The notes beneath the pieces were generated by a model, which was not told the origin of the DNA, searched no databases, and saw only the letters and a list, made by a program, of their open reading frames with translations. The position numbers were made by a program, and so were the translations under genes. From positions 1 through 54,955 of the forward strand of contig JAFGYE010000075.1 in assembly GCA_016936255.1 (NCBI GenBank): a stretch of DNA of 54,955 nucleotides. Direction: 5' to 3'. This DNA is from Marinifilaceae bacterium (GTDB lineage Bacteria > Bacteroidota > Bacteroidia > Bacteroidales > Marinifilaceae). Shown in pieces: positions 16,743 through 25,314 of this stretch. How positions within the stretch are numbered: the first letter of the stretch is position 1; each line of letters opens with the position of its first letter.

Positions 16743-19706
16743 TTAACTTTTGGACTTAGTGGTAATTAGTACGGCACCATTTTTAGCTTCTTCACCGTAT
16801 TTTTCAATTGCATGTACACCTTTTAGCACATCAATACTTTCAATATCATTAGGATTTATTTCTTCAACTTTTTCTGCTGATGTTATTTTCCCATCAACAA
16901 CATAAATTGGAGGATTTTTTATTGAATCCAATTTCATTTTTACAGCATGCTTCTTATTCGCTTTGCTGGTCATTTCAACGACTCCATTTTTACTTTTCTT
17001 TCCGTATTTTTCAAGTGCGGGTTCACCTTTTAGTACTGTAATACTTTCAATACTGTCAGGATTGATTTTTTCTGATTCTTTTTTTGAAAGTTTTTTTCCA
17101 TCAATGATATATATGGCATTATCAATTTTGATGGGATCTTTAAATTCGGAACCTTTGGAATTGATTTCAATAGCTCCGTATTGAGCACTTTCTCCATATT
17201 TCATTACTGCATCTTTGCCTTTTAATACGTTCATACTCTCAATATCGTCAGGATTAATTCTTGAGACAGCTTCTACGGGAGTTTTTATTCCATCAAGAAT
17301 GTATAATGGGGGATTCCCGGTATTTCCAAATTTAAGCTTAGCAGAGGAATTATTTTTTTGATTATTTGATTTACAGGTGATCACAATAACTCCATTTTTA
17401 GCTTCTTCACCATACAATGCTTTTGACGCTTCATCTTTTAGAACACTTATGGAAGCAATATCGTCTGGAGACATTTGATCCATTTGTTCACTAGTAATTT
17501 TTTCACCATCTAAAATGATAAGCGGTTGTTTATTTGCATTTTCGGGTGAAATAGAACGCAACATAGTTTCACTTTGCATTGGTATTCTATAACCTCTTCT
17601 AACATTAGTTATGGGTGTTGTCAAATCTTGATGAAATACTCTTGTAACTAATTCAGGAGAGTTGTAGTTAAGAGAACTTGTTGGATTATTTTTTATAAAT
17701 TCCTCTAAATCCTTCCGATATTCATCAGAATTAACTCTCTTTAATTCTTCCTGAATTCTTGTCTTACTTTCTTTAATTTGTTGATTTATTTTTTCCTGAA
17801 ATTCAGGAGACTCAATTTTTTTCAGTTGTTGTTGAATGTTCACACGTTGTTCTTTCAATTGGTTTTCAAATTCTCCCGACTCGAATTTCACCTTCTTTTG
17901 TTCCAAAGATTCCTTCGCGCTTTCAAGCTGTTTTTCAAGTTGATTTTGAAATTCCTTTGAATTCAATTGTTCAAGAGTTTCGCTTAACTTGGTTCTAATT
18001 TTTTCTTTTTCCTTTTCATCCAATTGAGAATTCTCCTCAATTTCTTTCAAATGATTTTCAAGTTCTTTTTTCTGTAATTCTTGTTGTTTGGCGTAATTAC
18101 CATCAGACAATTCTTTTAACTGTTTGTCGATTTCAATTTGCTGTTCTTTCATTTCATTTTGGAACTCAACGGAATTAAAATCAAGATCTTTTAATCCCTG
18201 CTGAAGCTCTTTACGCATTTGGTCAACATCAAGGTCAATTTTTATGTCCTTCATTTCTCTTTCTGCCGACCTCATTGCTTCCAACTGCTCTTTTATGATC
18301 TCATCGGCCTTCATTTTCACCCATTTGTCTGATTTTACAGAATCTTTAGGGAAACTAAATTCAGGAGTTTCAAAAGAATTAAAAGGCATATCTACAGTTG
18401 GAGGTAGTGGAGGCATAGTTGGCATAACAGGCATCGGAGGCATTTCCGATAGTTCCATTTCTTCTACCTCAGTTACTTCTTCAAGCTCAATCTCAGTTGC
18501 AGCTGTTTCTGTTTGTTTTTTTGCCTCTTTTTTCTTCTTTTTCTGATCATTTTTTGAGCTTGCATTCATCAAATCAAGAGGAAGTGCTTCTTTGTGAAAG
18601 GACTTCTCAGGTTGATCCGAAGTTTTGTCAAGGATGTTGATTTTCGAAAATAATGCTTTTTGAGAATCAGTATTCCCTGAAATAGCAAAATTCGAAATTA
18701 GGAACAAGCCTGCGAATAAGAGCGTGAACACACCACTAAGCATGAATCGTTCACTCCTTGGATTGGTTGAAGCTTTAGGTCTAAGAATACGTTTAATTCG
18801 ATTCAAAACTTTTCCCTTTTTACCAGAGAATCCTAAAACCATTTCGTACTGTTTTTTTCTGATTGCTTCCATATTATTTAATGCTTTAATTAGAGTTAAG
18901 GATTCACCACAAACCTTAACCGCCAGATCGTCACAAATGTGCTCTCTTTCGGCATTTACCACAGAAGATAGCCACCAAACTACAGGATGATAAAAGAATA
19001 TTAGTTCAATAATTCCTTGAATGAATTGCAGCAAGTAATCGTGTCGACGAATATGTGCCAATTCATGTGCTATGATAATTTCCAATTGATTTTCGGGAAT
19101 TCCACTTAGCATGGAAACCGGAATTAGAACAATTGGCTTAAAATATCCAATTACAGAAGGGATCTCGAGCAGGCCCGATTCCTTAAACAGAATGTTTTGT
19201 TTGAGATTGTATTTTGTCACCAAGCTATCAGCAATTGCCTTAAAGTTGGTGCGTAAAGGATAGGTTAAGTGCTTTTTTAATTTAAGGGTGTGAATGTATT
19301 TTAAGATGAGATTAATGGAAAGGAAGAGCATTCCAATCATCCAGATTTGAATCAAATAAGGAAATGAGTTTTCCAATTGAATTTGTAATTGCTTCCACAA
19401 TTTGGCAAAGAATGTTTCATCTTGCGGAATGATGCCTGAAGTTTGCAGTTGAACCTTAAAATCAGACAAATAAATGCTGGTGCTTGATGGGATGTATCGG
19501 TAAAATGTAATTGCTGATGCAGCACAAATTAGAATGAGCCCCAAGCCTGATAGGGTATAGCGAAATTTTGCATTGTCTTTTGAGATAAATCGGAATATCA
19601 ACCAAATAATCCCCCCAATTACTGCAGCTTGCCAAACAGAATGAATTAAAGTCCAGCCAATAGCGTGACTCAATTCGTAAAAATCGAAATTATTTATCAG
19701 TTTCAT
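16743..19706 (-). CDS. M56 (BlaR1-like) metallopeptidase with coiled coil and four TonB-plug-like repeats
   Basis: I use the ATG at 19706 (frame extends to 19733). Several membrane helices lie in the first about 320 residues and surround the zinc motif HELAH (214-218) of BlaR1/MecR1-type peptidases. Then come a Pro-rich stretch (MPPMPVMPTMPPLPP, about 430), a long Glu/Lys/Gln coiled coil (about 470-690), and a C-terminus with four copies of a 50-55-residue unit. Each unit has a [I/V]DG core, a INPDDIESI[D/T]VLKG-like segment and a KYGE..KNG[A/V] loop, as in the plug of TonB receptors. It overlaps the upstream blaI gene by 17 bases. The protein probably senses an envelope signal and inactivates the repressor by proteolysis. 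Confidence 0.85.
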   Translation of the reverse strand: MKLINNFDFYELSHAIGWTLIHSVWQAAVIGGIIWLIFRFISKDNAKFRYTLSGLGLILICAASAITFYRYIPSSTSIYLSDFKVQLQTSGIIPQDETFFAKLWKQLQIQLENSFPYLIQIWMIGMLFLSINLILKYIHTLKLKKHLTYPLRTNFKAIADSLVTKYNLKQNILFKESGLLEIPSVIGYFKPIVLIPVSMLSGIPENQLEIIIAHELAHIRRHDYLLQFIQGIIELIFFYHPVVWWLSSVVNAEREHICDDLAVKVCGESLTLIKALNNMEAIRKKQYEMVLGFSGKKGKVLNRIKRILRPKASTNPRSERFMLSGVFTLLFAGLFLISNFAISGNTDSQKALFSKINILDKTSDQPEKSFHKEALPLDLMNASSKNDQKKKKKEAKKQTETAATEIELEEVTEVEEMELSEMPPMPVMPTMPPLPPTVDMPFNSFETPEFSFPKDSVKSDKWVKMKADEIIKEQLEAMRSAEREMKDIKIDLDVDQMRKELQQGLKDLDFNSVEFQNEMKEQQIEIDKQLKELSDGNYAKQQELQKKELENHLKEIEENSQLDEKEKEKIRTKLSETLEQLNSKEFQNQLEKQLESAKESLEQKKVKFESGEFENQLKEQRVNIQQQLKKIESPEFQEKINQQIKESKTRIQEELKRVNSDEYRKDLEEFIKNNPTSSLNYNSPELVTRVFHQDLTTPITNVRRGYRIPMQSETMLRSISPENANKQPLIILDGEKITSEQMDQMSPDDIASISVLKDEASKALYGEEAKNGVIVITCKSNNQKNNSSAKLKFGNTGNPPLYILDGIKTPVEAVSRINPDDIESMNVLKGKDAVMKYGESAQYGAIEINSKGSEFKDPIKIDNAIYIIDGKKLSKKESEKINPDSIESITVLKGEPALEKYGKKSKNGVVEMTSKANKKHAVKMKLDSIKNPPIYVVDGKITSAEKVEEINPNDIESIDVLKGVHAIEKYGEEAKNGAVLITTKSKS

Positions 19707-20088
19707 TTTGAGCCGGGTTTTCGATGTTATCAATTAATTTTTTAATTTCATTCAGTTCCTTTGTTGAGCATTTTTGATTGCCTAAAGCTTGCAGAACCAT
19801 TCCAGAAGTGGATCCACCAAATAAAGTGGATATGAATTTATCGATTAACTGATTTTTAGTTTCTTTTTCTTCTACAACAGCCTTGTAAATATGAGTTCTT
19901 GAATTCATATCACGTTCAAGGATTCCTTTCTCAGTCATTATTTGCATTACCTTAAGCGTTGTAGTATAACCTACATTTCTTTCCGATTTCAATTTGTCAT
20001 TTACAAATCGAACATTCGATGGACCGTAGGTCCAAAGGACTTGTAGAATTTCCAATTCTGCTTCGGTTGGCTTAATCTTCTGTGGCAT
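19690..20088 (-). CDS. BlaI/MecI/CopY-family transcriptional repressor
   Basis: A protein of 132 residues with a winged helix in the first about 80: PTEAELEILQVLWTYGPSNVRFVNDKL, then YTTTLKVMQIMTEKGILERD. The remainder is the dimerisation part (FISTLFGGSTSGMVLQAL). BlaI-type repressors bind dyad operators and are removed by cleavage triggered by the partner M56 peptidase. Its 3' end overlaps the start of that peptidase gene. Three dyads lie 23-94 bases upstream of its start, consistent with autorepression. Confidence 0.93.
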   Translation of the reverse strand: MPQKIKPTEAELEILQVLWTYGPSNVRFVNDKLKSERNVGYTTTLKVMQIMTEKGILERDMNSRTHIYKAVVEEKETKNQLIDKFISTLFGGSTSGMVLQALGNQKCSTKELNEIKKLIDNIENPAQNETDK

Positions 20089-20110
20089 ATTATTGTGGTG
20101 ATTTCCGTTA

Positions 20111-20182
20111 TACGATTAATTTCGTAGATAAAGATATACGAAACTTGTCGTATTACAAAATTTTAATACGATATATTTCGTA
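20111..20182. promoter_or_regulatory. Three BlaI-type operators (TACGA-N6-TCGTA)
   Basis: The 16-bp dyad TACGA-N6-TCGTA occurs at 20111-20126, 20137-20152 and 20167-20182, with starts 26 and 30 bases apart. Spacers differ (TTAATT, AACTTG, TATATT) while arms are identical, as expected for protein-binding sites. All lie between the blaI start (20088) and the upstream gap. The remainder of the 20089-20418 gap holds a hairpin at 20291-20316 (CCCC/GGGG with CAATT/AATTG) before the ybaK start, of unknown meaning. Confidence 0.78.
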
Positions 20183-20418
20183 GATGAATAGGTTTTGGTT
20201 AATATTCTTAATGAAAAATGAATATAAATACGTAGTCAATATGCTATTACTCTTTACTTCCCGCTTTTTTTTTCGTAATTTGAATAGTAGCCCCTCAATT
20301 CTCAAATTGTGTGGGGTGGAAGTAAGAACCAGAAATCAAAACCCAATTGGTATCGCCAATTAAAGGTTGTAAAGACCTTCTGTAGAGTGGACATTTTTAA
20401 CCATTAGACCCAAAGATT

Positions 20419-20892
20419 ATGCCTATTCGTAAATTAAAAGAGTTTTTAGATGAGCGACATATTAAATATGTAACGATTCGGCATTCATCAGCCTACACCG
20501 CCCAGCAAATTGCTGCATCGGCCCATATCCCTGGTAAAATGCTTGCAAAAACAGTAATGATTAAGGTAGATGGAAGGATGTGTATGGCTGTTCTGCCCGC
20601 ATCTTATTTGATTGACTTTGATTTATTAAAACAAATGCTGGGTTGTAAAAAGGTAGAGCTGGCGCATGAGCAAGATTTTAAAGATATATTTCCACAATGT
20701 GAAGTGGGAGCTATGCCTCCGTTTGGAAATTTATATGGACTGGAGGTTTATGTGGCTGAAAGTTTAGTTGAAGACGATGATATCGTGTTTAATGCAGGAA
20801 CTCATACAGAGCTTATTATGCTTTCGTATGAAGATTTTCATAATTTAGTTGAACCTATTACATTAAAGTTTACGCATAAAAGTTATGCGTAA
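20419..20892 (+). CDS. YbaK/EbsC-family aminoacyl-tRNA deacylase
   Basis: A protein of 157 residues matching the YbaK/ProX editing domain: HSSAYTAQQIAASAHIPGKMLAKTVMIKVDG, then VGAMPPFGNLYGLEVYVAESL and FNAGTHTELI. The conserved Lys in AKTVM and the GxxPP and GxxT motifs are present. Members hydrolyse mischarged aminoacyl-tRNA, such as Cys-tRNA(Pro) or Ala-tRNA(Pro); which one cannot be told here. The protein stands alone. Its last codons and stop fall in a 10-bp perfect inverted repeat (20870-20879 with 20883-20892), a possible weak terminator without a T-run. Confidence 0.88.
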   Translation: MPIRKLKEFLDERHIKYVTIRHSSAYTAQQIAASAHIPGKMLAKTVMIKVDGRMCMAVLPASYLIDFDLLKQMLGCKKVELAHEQDFKDIFPQCEVGAMPPFGNLYGLEVYVAESLVEDDDIVFNAGTHTELIMLSYEDFHNLVEPITLKFTHKSYA

Positions 20893-20901
20893 TTAAGTAA
20901 A

Positions 20902-20972
20902 ATGAAACGTCCATGAGTAAATAATTATCAAGATACAATCAAACATGATTATTTACGAATGGTAAGTTTCAT
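20902..20972 (+). repeat. Conserved about 70-bp element, copy 1 (3-block leader repeat)
   Basis: Three blocks recur here and, inverted, at 53630-53697: ATGAAACGTCCATG (20902-20915), ATGATTATT (20945-20953) and ATGGTAAGTTTCAT (20959-20972). The blocks share 36 of 37 bases with the other copy at nearly the same spacing (29 versus 26 bases, then 5 in both). The ends form an imperfect inverted repeat. Here it precedes a 14-codon ORF at 21001. See the matching copy for context. Confidence 0.75.
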
Positions 20973-21000
20973 CTGATAGTAACAAGAAAATTATAAACAG

Positions 21001-21045
21001 ATGAAACAAATAATTGATTCTTTTTCTGTTCTTACTTCTTTTTAA
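21001..21045 (+). other. 14-codon ORF behind the conserved element (possible gene remnant)
   Basis: ATG at 21001 starts MKQIIDSFSVLTSF then TAA. It begins 28 bases after the element, and the intervening AAAATTA-x-AAACA-x-ATGAAA resembles the same spot before the 118-residue gene at 53602. It aligns loosely with the start of that protein (MK....F..LT). It could be the broken 5' end of a paralogue, or a coincidence. Its stop overlaps the end of the convergent DUF4249 gene. Confidence 0.35.
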
Positions 21046-22004
21046 ATTTCAGATCGTTTTCTTGAATTCCTTTGCAACAGGCACATGGCTGCAGCTTGTT
21101 GGTTTTCTGCTTTTATAATTTGCATTTGACCGGTTGTAGTTATTGTTTTTGAATCAACAGCATATGAGGTAAAAATTCCATAGCCGCAATTAACGTTGGA
21201 ATGAAGATTTACCTTCTTGTAAAAAGGTAAGTCATCACGATTGTAATAAGCGGTTAATGAACGTTCATACTTGAAGTAATCGGATGTAATGTGGTACAAT
21301 TCCAATTTGTATTGCTGATTTACTTCTGAATTATTAAATAATTCATTGAAAGCATATATCGAAATGCTGCAATTTTCTCCGTCAATATTTTCATCGGAGA
21401 AAGTGTGACTGCCACGAAGCATATTTTGCTGTATTCCAATTGAATTTTCGGATAAATTGCCATTGAAAATAATGTTATCGCTATAAAAATTTATATCTGA
21501 GAAAGAAATTCCATTATATGCTTTTAGCAGAATCATGTAATAATTTTCCTGCAATGCTGTATCATCAAATTGAAATGTAAATTCCAGTTTACCTTCTTCC
21601 TTAATTTGATAAGAAAGACTGGTAATTGGAACTTTTCGTAATGTTTTGGTTGCAGATTCAGCAGTTTCCAAATCAGGATGCGAAACTTCAATTTGATAGG
21701 AATTACCAGCTGTTACTGCATATGAATTTAAGGAATACCATCCATCGTTTTCATGTTTCATTTTTCCTAACAACTGATTGTTTTTTTTTATGATGATGTT
21801 GGCATCAGACAAAGTAGTATTGGTATATTGTTCCTGAAAAACTGAACTTTTGCTTACATGAACCCGGAGTAAACTATCTGCTCCAAGCAACGAATTGACA
21901 ACCAATTTCGGTTCCTCTTCAGGAATGGGAACTTGAAGTTCTTTTTCGCAGGAAAAATGAAAAAACAGCAGGCAAATATTGAGAAAAAGTAATTGATACT
22001 TCAT
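21042..22004 (-). CDS. DUF4249 lipoprotein, partner of the adjacent TonB receptor
   Basis: A protein of 320 residues with a lipobox (LFFHFSCEKE, Cys at residue 19). The opening PKLVVNSLLGADSLLRVHVSKS, a beta-rich body and SDYFKYERSLTAYYNRDDLPF are typical of DUF4249, whose members are encoded immediately after a TonB-dependent receptor. Together they probably form a surface substrate-binding and import unit that is distinct from SusD pairs. The gene begins 12 bases beyond the receptor stop, so the two are one operon. Confidence 0.9.
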   Translation of the reverse strand: MKYQLLFLNICLLFFHFSCEKELQVPIPEEEPKLVVNSLLGADSLLRVHVSKSSVFQEQYTNTTLSDANIIIKKNNQLLGKMKHENDGWYSLNSYAVTAGNSYQIEVSHPDLETAESATKTLRKVPITSLSYQIKEEGKLEFTFQFDDTALQENYYMILLKAYNGISFSDINFYSDNIIFNGNLSENSIGIQQNMLRGSHTFSDENIDGENCSISIYAFNELFNNSEVNQQYKLELYHITSDYFKYERSLTAYYNRDDLPFYKKVNLHSNVNCGYGIFTSYAVDSKTITTTGQMQIIKAENQQAAAMCLLQRNSRKRSEI

Positions 22005-22015
22005 AATATCTTTTC

Positions 22016-24607
22016 TTAAAATTTATAGGAATAACTTACACTTGGTAGAAAAGCGAACAAACTAATTTGCTTTAAGCTGTAATTGGTAGTGCCAAATTCG
22101 TTTCGGGTTTCACTTATGGAGACGTAATTTGCATTTTTTTTGTTGTACACATTGTTGATACTAATATTCCATGTTCTTATTCCATGTTTCTTAAATTTTC
22201 TAAAATTGATTGAGAAATCCATTCTGTGATAATCCGGCAGCCGAAACCTATTTCGATGAGAAAAAATTGGCGTTGAAGAAATTTCTCCCGGATAATAGGG
22301 TGAAATAGAACTTATATTTGTTGAAGAAAGTGTCGCAGGCAGGCCACTTCCATACATCCAGGCAAGGGTAAAATCAATTTTTTTACTTAATTTTTGGTTG
22401 AGTAGGAAAGAGAAATCGTGACGGCGATCGTAAGGAGAAGCAAATGTTTTTCCACCATTTATTTCCGGATATTTCACACAAGATTTAGAAAATGTGTATG
22501 CCATATTTCCTGTAGTTTTGCCATTGGTTTTACTCAGATTAATCTCTAAGCCATTGCTCCACGATTTTCCTGCCTCTACTATACTTTCCCAGTCGGCACT
22601 CACATTTTGAAAAAAGTATGCGTCGCTGAATTCCAGAGTGTTACGGGATAATTTGTGATAATATTCAGCAGTTAATTTTACTGATTTAGAGAAGGAATAA
22701 TTGGTTCCTCCGGTATATTGAAAGGAATCGATTGGTTTAATTTTACTTGTTACAGGCAGCCAAAGATCAGTTGGCAAACTAAGAGAACTGCTTGTAACCA
22801 GATGAAGGTATTGAGTCATCTGCGAAAAACTTCCTGTTACAGTCCATTTGGGATACAAATGATATTGGGCACTAAACCTCGGTTCTACAGTTGAGTAGTA
22901 AGTTCCTTCTACAATAAAGTTACTCCATCGGGATCCTATATTTAGGAGGAATTTTTTTCCGAATTGAATTTGACACTCCCCAAACAGGATTAATTCTTTT
23001 GAGCTGATAATTTGATTGTTGTATGTGTTTTGTTCGTTTTGATTACTATTTCGGTACAGTTCACTGCCGGGTTTGGTGTGATGCAGTGAGCTTTCCATTC
23101 CAAATTTCAAGTAGTGTTTCGAGTCGGGAATCCAATCGAATTCCGATTTAAGTGTGAAATCACGAATGCCTGATCTAAATTGATAATTGTAGTTTTCCTT
23201 AAAACTTTCACCTTCATTTTGTATGGATTTCTTATCCTTAACTAAAAAGGTATATCTGCTTAGTATCAAAGAAGTATTTCCGAAAAGGTGATTGCTGTAT
23301 ATATGGTTCCAGCGAAGAGAATTTGTAAAATTACCCCATCCAACTTTATTTTCGGTTTTCTCTTTGTACGTATATGTTAGTTGATCGGTATTTTTTAAAT
23401 CAATCAGATCGCCGCCCCAATAGGTGCTGAAGAAAATTTTGTCGCGTTGAGAGAATTTATGTGTGAGCTTAAAATTTAAATCGCCAAAATAGTAGCCGCC
23501 GGTTACATCGCTATCCGCTAGTTTTAAGATGCCTTTTACTAGTAAATCGAGATAGGAGCGCCGAACCGAAAGATTGAATGTTGTTTTGTCCTTTTTAATT
23601 GGTCCGTGCAGGTTAAATTTGGCGGTTAGAAGTCCAATACTAAAATCGCCACCCAATTTTTTCGAATTCCCGTCTTTCATGCGAATATCAAGAACGGAAG
23701 AAACACGACCGCCATAATGTGCGGGGAAACCTCCTTTTATCAGTTTTACATGGTTTATAGCATCAGGATTAAAAATAGAAAATAAGCCGAACAAATGCGA
23801 GGAATAGTAAACAGGAACATCATCGAGAAGAATTAAATTCTGAGCAGGTGAACCGTTTCGTACGATAAATCCTCCAAGACCTTCGTTCGAGGACTGAACT
23901 CCAGGAAATTGGATTAGATTCTGAAATAAATCATTTTCGCCTAAAATTCCTGAATTGCTGAACTTCTCGGAAGTAAGTGTATTGCTGCTTACGAATTGAT
24001 GGTTGATGTTATTGTCTTTTTGATCAGCAACCACTTTAATTTCGTTAAGAATGGTTTTTGGCTCCAGAGAAATGTTAATACTGGTATCCTGCTTTAGGTG
24101 TAATTCAATGATGGCATTTTGATAGCCCACATAGGAGATTTGCAGCTTATGGACTTTTTGGTTGAGGGAAAAGCTATAAAAGCCAAAGTTGTTACTAATT
24201 GTACCTGTGTAATTTTCTAAATTAATAATACTTGCATTAATAAGAGATTCGCCTGTTTTGGAATCGGTTATGAATCCGCTAATGCTGTATTTTCGTTCTG
24301 ATGGAGGAATACCGACTAAAAATATTTTATTCTTTTTGATGATAATTTTAAATGCTTTTGTATCAAGAATCTCGTTCAGAAAGTATTTTAGACTTCCTGT
24401 TAAGGCAGGAAGTTCGATGTATTGATTTGTGTTTAATTCGCTGGTGTAGCTAAATTCAGCACCAGTTTGCTTACTTATTTCGCTCAATAATTCATGAAGA
24501 GGATAGGCAATATTTGGAAACTTTAATTGCTTAGACATCAAGGACTCCTGACAAAATGCCGAAGAGGAGAGAAGAAGGAAAGAAAATAGAATTAATAATT
24601 TTCTCAT
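22016..24607 (-). CDS. TonB-dependent receptor with STN and carboxypeptidase-regulatory-like domains
   Basis: I use the ATG at 24607 (MRKLLILFSF signal peptide, cleaved near AFCQ); an ATG at 24640 would overlap the predicted -7 promoter element. Domains in order: STN, the signalling domain that contacts FecR (about 35-95); a carboxypeptidase-regulatory-like domain (about 105-190, SGFITDSKTGESLINASI); a plug (about 205-320, NSGILGENDLFQNLIQFPGVQ); and a beta-barrel to the end, which finishes in an aromatic SYSYKF. An STN domain implies signal transduction through the anti-sigma factor encoded upstream. DUF4249 follows it. The substrate is unknown. Confidence 0.92.
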   Translation of the reverse strand: MRKLLILFSFLLLSSSAFCQESLMSKQLKFPNIAYPLHELLSEISKQTGAEFSYTSELNTNQYIELPALTGSLKYFLNEILDTKAFKIIIKKNKIFLVGIPPSERKYSISGFITDSKTGESLINASIINLENYTGTISNNFGFYSFSLNQKVHKLQISYVGYQNAIIELHLKQDTSINISLEPKTILNEIKVVADQKDNNINHQFVSSNTLTSEKFSNSGILGENDLFQNLIQFPGVQSSNEGLGGFIVRNGSPAQNLILLDDVPVYYSSHLFGLFSIFNPDAINHVKLIKGGFPAHYGGRVSSVLDIRMKDGNSKKLGGDFSIGLLTAKFNLHGPIKKDKTTFNLSVRRSYLDLLVKGILKLADSDVTGGYYFGDLNFKLTHKFSQRDKIFFSTYWGGDLIDLKNTDQLTYTYKEKTENKVGWGNFTNSLRWNHIYSNHLFGNTSLILSRYTFLVKDKKSIQNEGESFKENYNYQFRSGIRDFTLKSEFDWIPDSKHYLKFGMESSLHHTKPGSELYRNSNQNEQNTYNNQIISSKELILFGECQIQFGKKFLLNIGSRWSNFIVEGTYYSTVEPRFSAQYHLYPKWTVTGSFSQMTQYLHLVTSSSLSLPTDLWLPVTSKIKPIDSFQYTGGTNYSFSKSVKLTAEYYHKLSRNTLEFSDAYFFQNVSADWESIVEAGKSWSNGLEINLSKTNGKTTGNMAYTFSKSCVKYPEINGGKTFASPYDRRHDFSFLLNQKLSKKIDFTLAWMYGSGLPATLSSTNISSISPYYPGEISSTPIFSHRNRFRLPDYHRMDFSINFRKFKKHGIRTWNISINNVYNKKNANYVSISETRNEFGTTNYSLKQISLFAFLPSVSYSYKF

Positions 24608-24637
24608 GAAGAGTGTCTGTTCAAAATAAATATTTGT

Positions 24638-24669
24638 CAAATTTACAATATGTTATTATAAACAACAAA
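24638..24669 (-). promoter_or_regulatory. Predicted Bacteroidota promoter of the TonB receptor
   Basis: On the minus strand TTTG (complement of 24666-24669) is followed after 20 bases by TAAATTTG (complement of 24638-24645), an exact match to TTTG-N20-TAnnTTTG. It lies 31 bases before the receptor start and just after a terminator hairpin. Confidence 0.6.
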
Positions 24670-24692
24670 GGGAAGCCCGAAGGCTTCCTTTT
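24668..24692 (-). terminator. Terminator after the sigma/FecR operon
   Basis: AAGGGAAGCC at 24668-24677 pairs with GGCTTCCTTT at 24682-24691 (one G/T wobble) around a CGAA tetraloop. It lies between the 151-residue gene and the receptor, so the receptor is probably transcribed separately. Confidence 0.75.
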
Positions 24693-24744
24693 ATAGTTTT
24701 ACAGAACTCCGAAAAGGAGCAGTTCGTAAACTTATTGTTGAAAA

Positions 24745-25200
24745 TTAATTTACTCTTTTAAATATATATCTGGTAATGTAGATTCCTTTTCCATCTCCTT
24801 TACCGCTGTCACTTTCAACACCACTGGTTACAAAAGCAAGTTCCCAACCTTCAGCACTTAGCTTGTTTATTTTCGATGATGTTAATGCATCGTTTGAAGC
24901 AATGTTTTGGAAATTGATACCGGCTATACTATAAAAGTTCAATAATTTTGTTTCAGCAAATTTAGACACTTTTGCATCAGAACGTTTTACATCACCTTGA
25001 TCACTTTTTTTACCATCGGTTCTTTCTGTTGTAAACGCTTCTGCATCAATGGCGTCTTTTTCTTCAATTAACCGGGAACGTCCAATTCCCATAGGAACAA
25101 TTGATTCTACAGAAGTAATAACCTTGTACTCTACGGTTTGAGCTTGTGATTCAAATCCAAATCCTAATGCGATAATTGCAATAAATAAAAGCTTCTTCAT
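24745..25200 (-). CDS. Small secreted protein with a DUF4177-like ending, tentative
   Basis: A protein of 151 residues with a signal peptide (about 1-20, ESQAQ). The middle is rich in Asp, Lys and Ser (about 45-85) and likely flexible. The end, INKLSAEGWELAFVTSGV followed by YITRYIFKRVN, resembles the LN..G.EGWEL...YIFKR pattern of DUF4177-type small domains, a weak match. It lies last in the sigma-FecR-DUF3575 operon. Its function is unknown; the neighbours suggest a secreted product controlled by the sigma factor. Confidence 0.55.
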   Translation of the reverse strand: MKKLLFIAIIALGFGFESQAQTVEYKVITSVESIVPMGIGRSRLIEEKDAIDAEAFTTERTDGKKSDQGDVKRSDAKVSKFAETKLLNFYSIAGINFQNIASNDALTSSKINKLSAEGWELAFVTSGVESDSGKGDGKGIYITRYIFKRVN

Positions 25201-25314
25201 TTTTCTATTTTAATAATTATTAATATGCTAATTTAATTTTTTTTTGAATTATTCACAAAGACAAATTCGTTTTCTGATATAATTTTTTTTGATTCTCCTT
25301 TTTGAATTCAGGCT

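Noticed and set aside
18244-18546. Plus-strand open frame opposite the M56 coiled coil
   Set aside because: Shadow of the coiled-coil and Pro-rich coding sequence.
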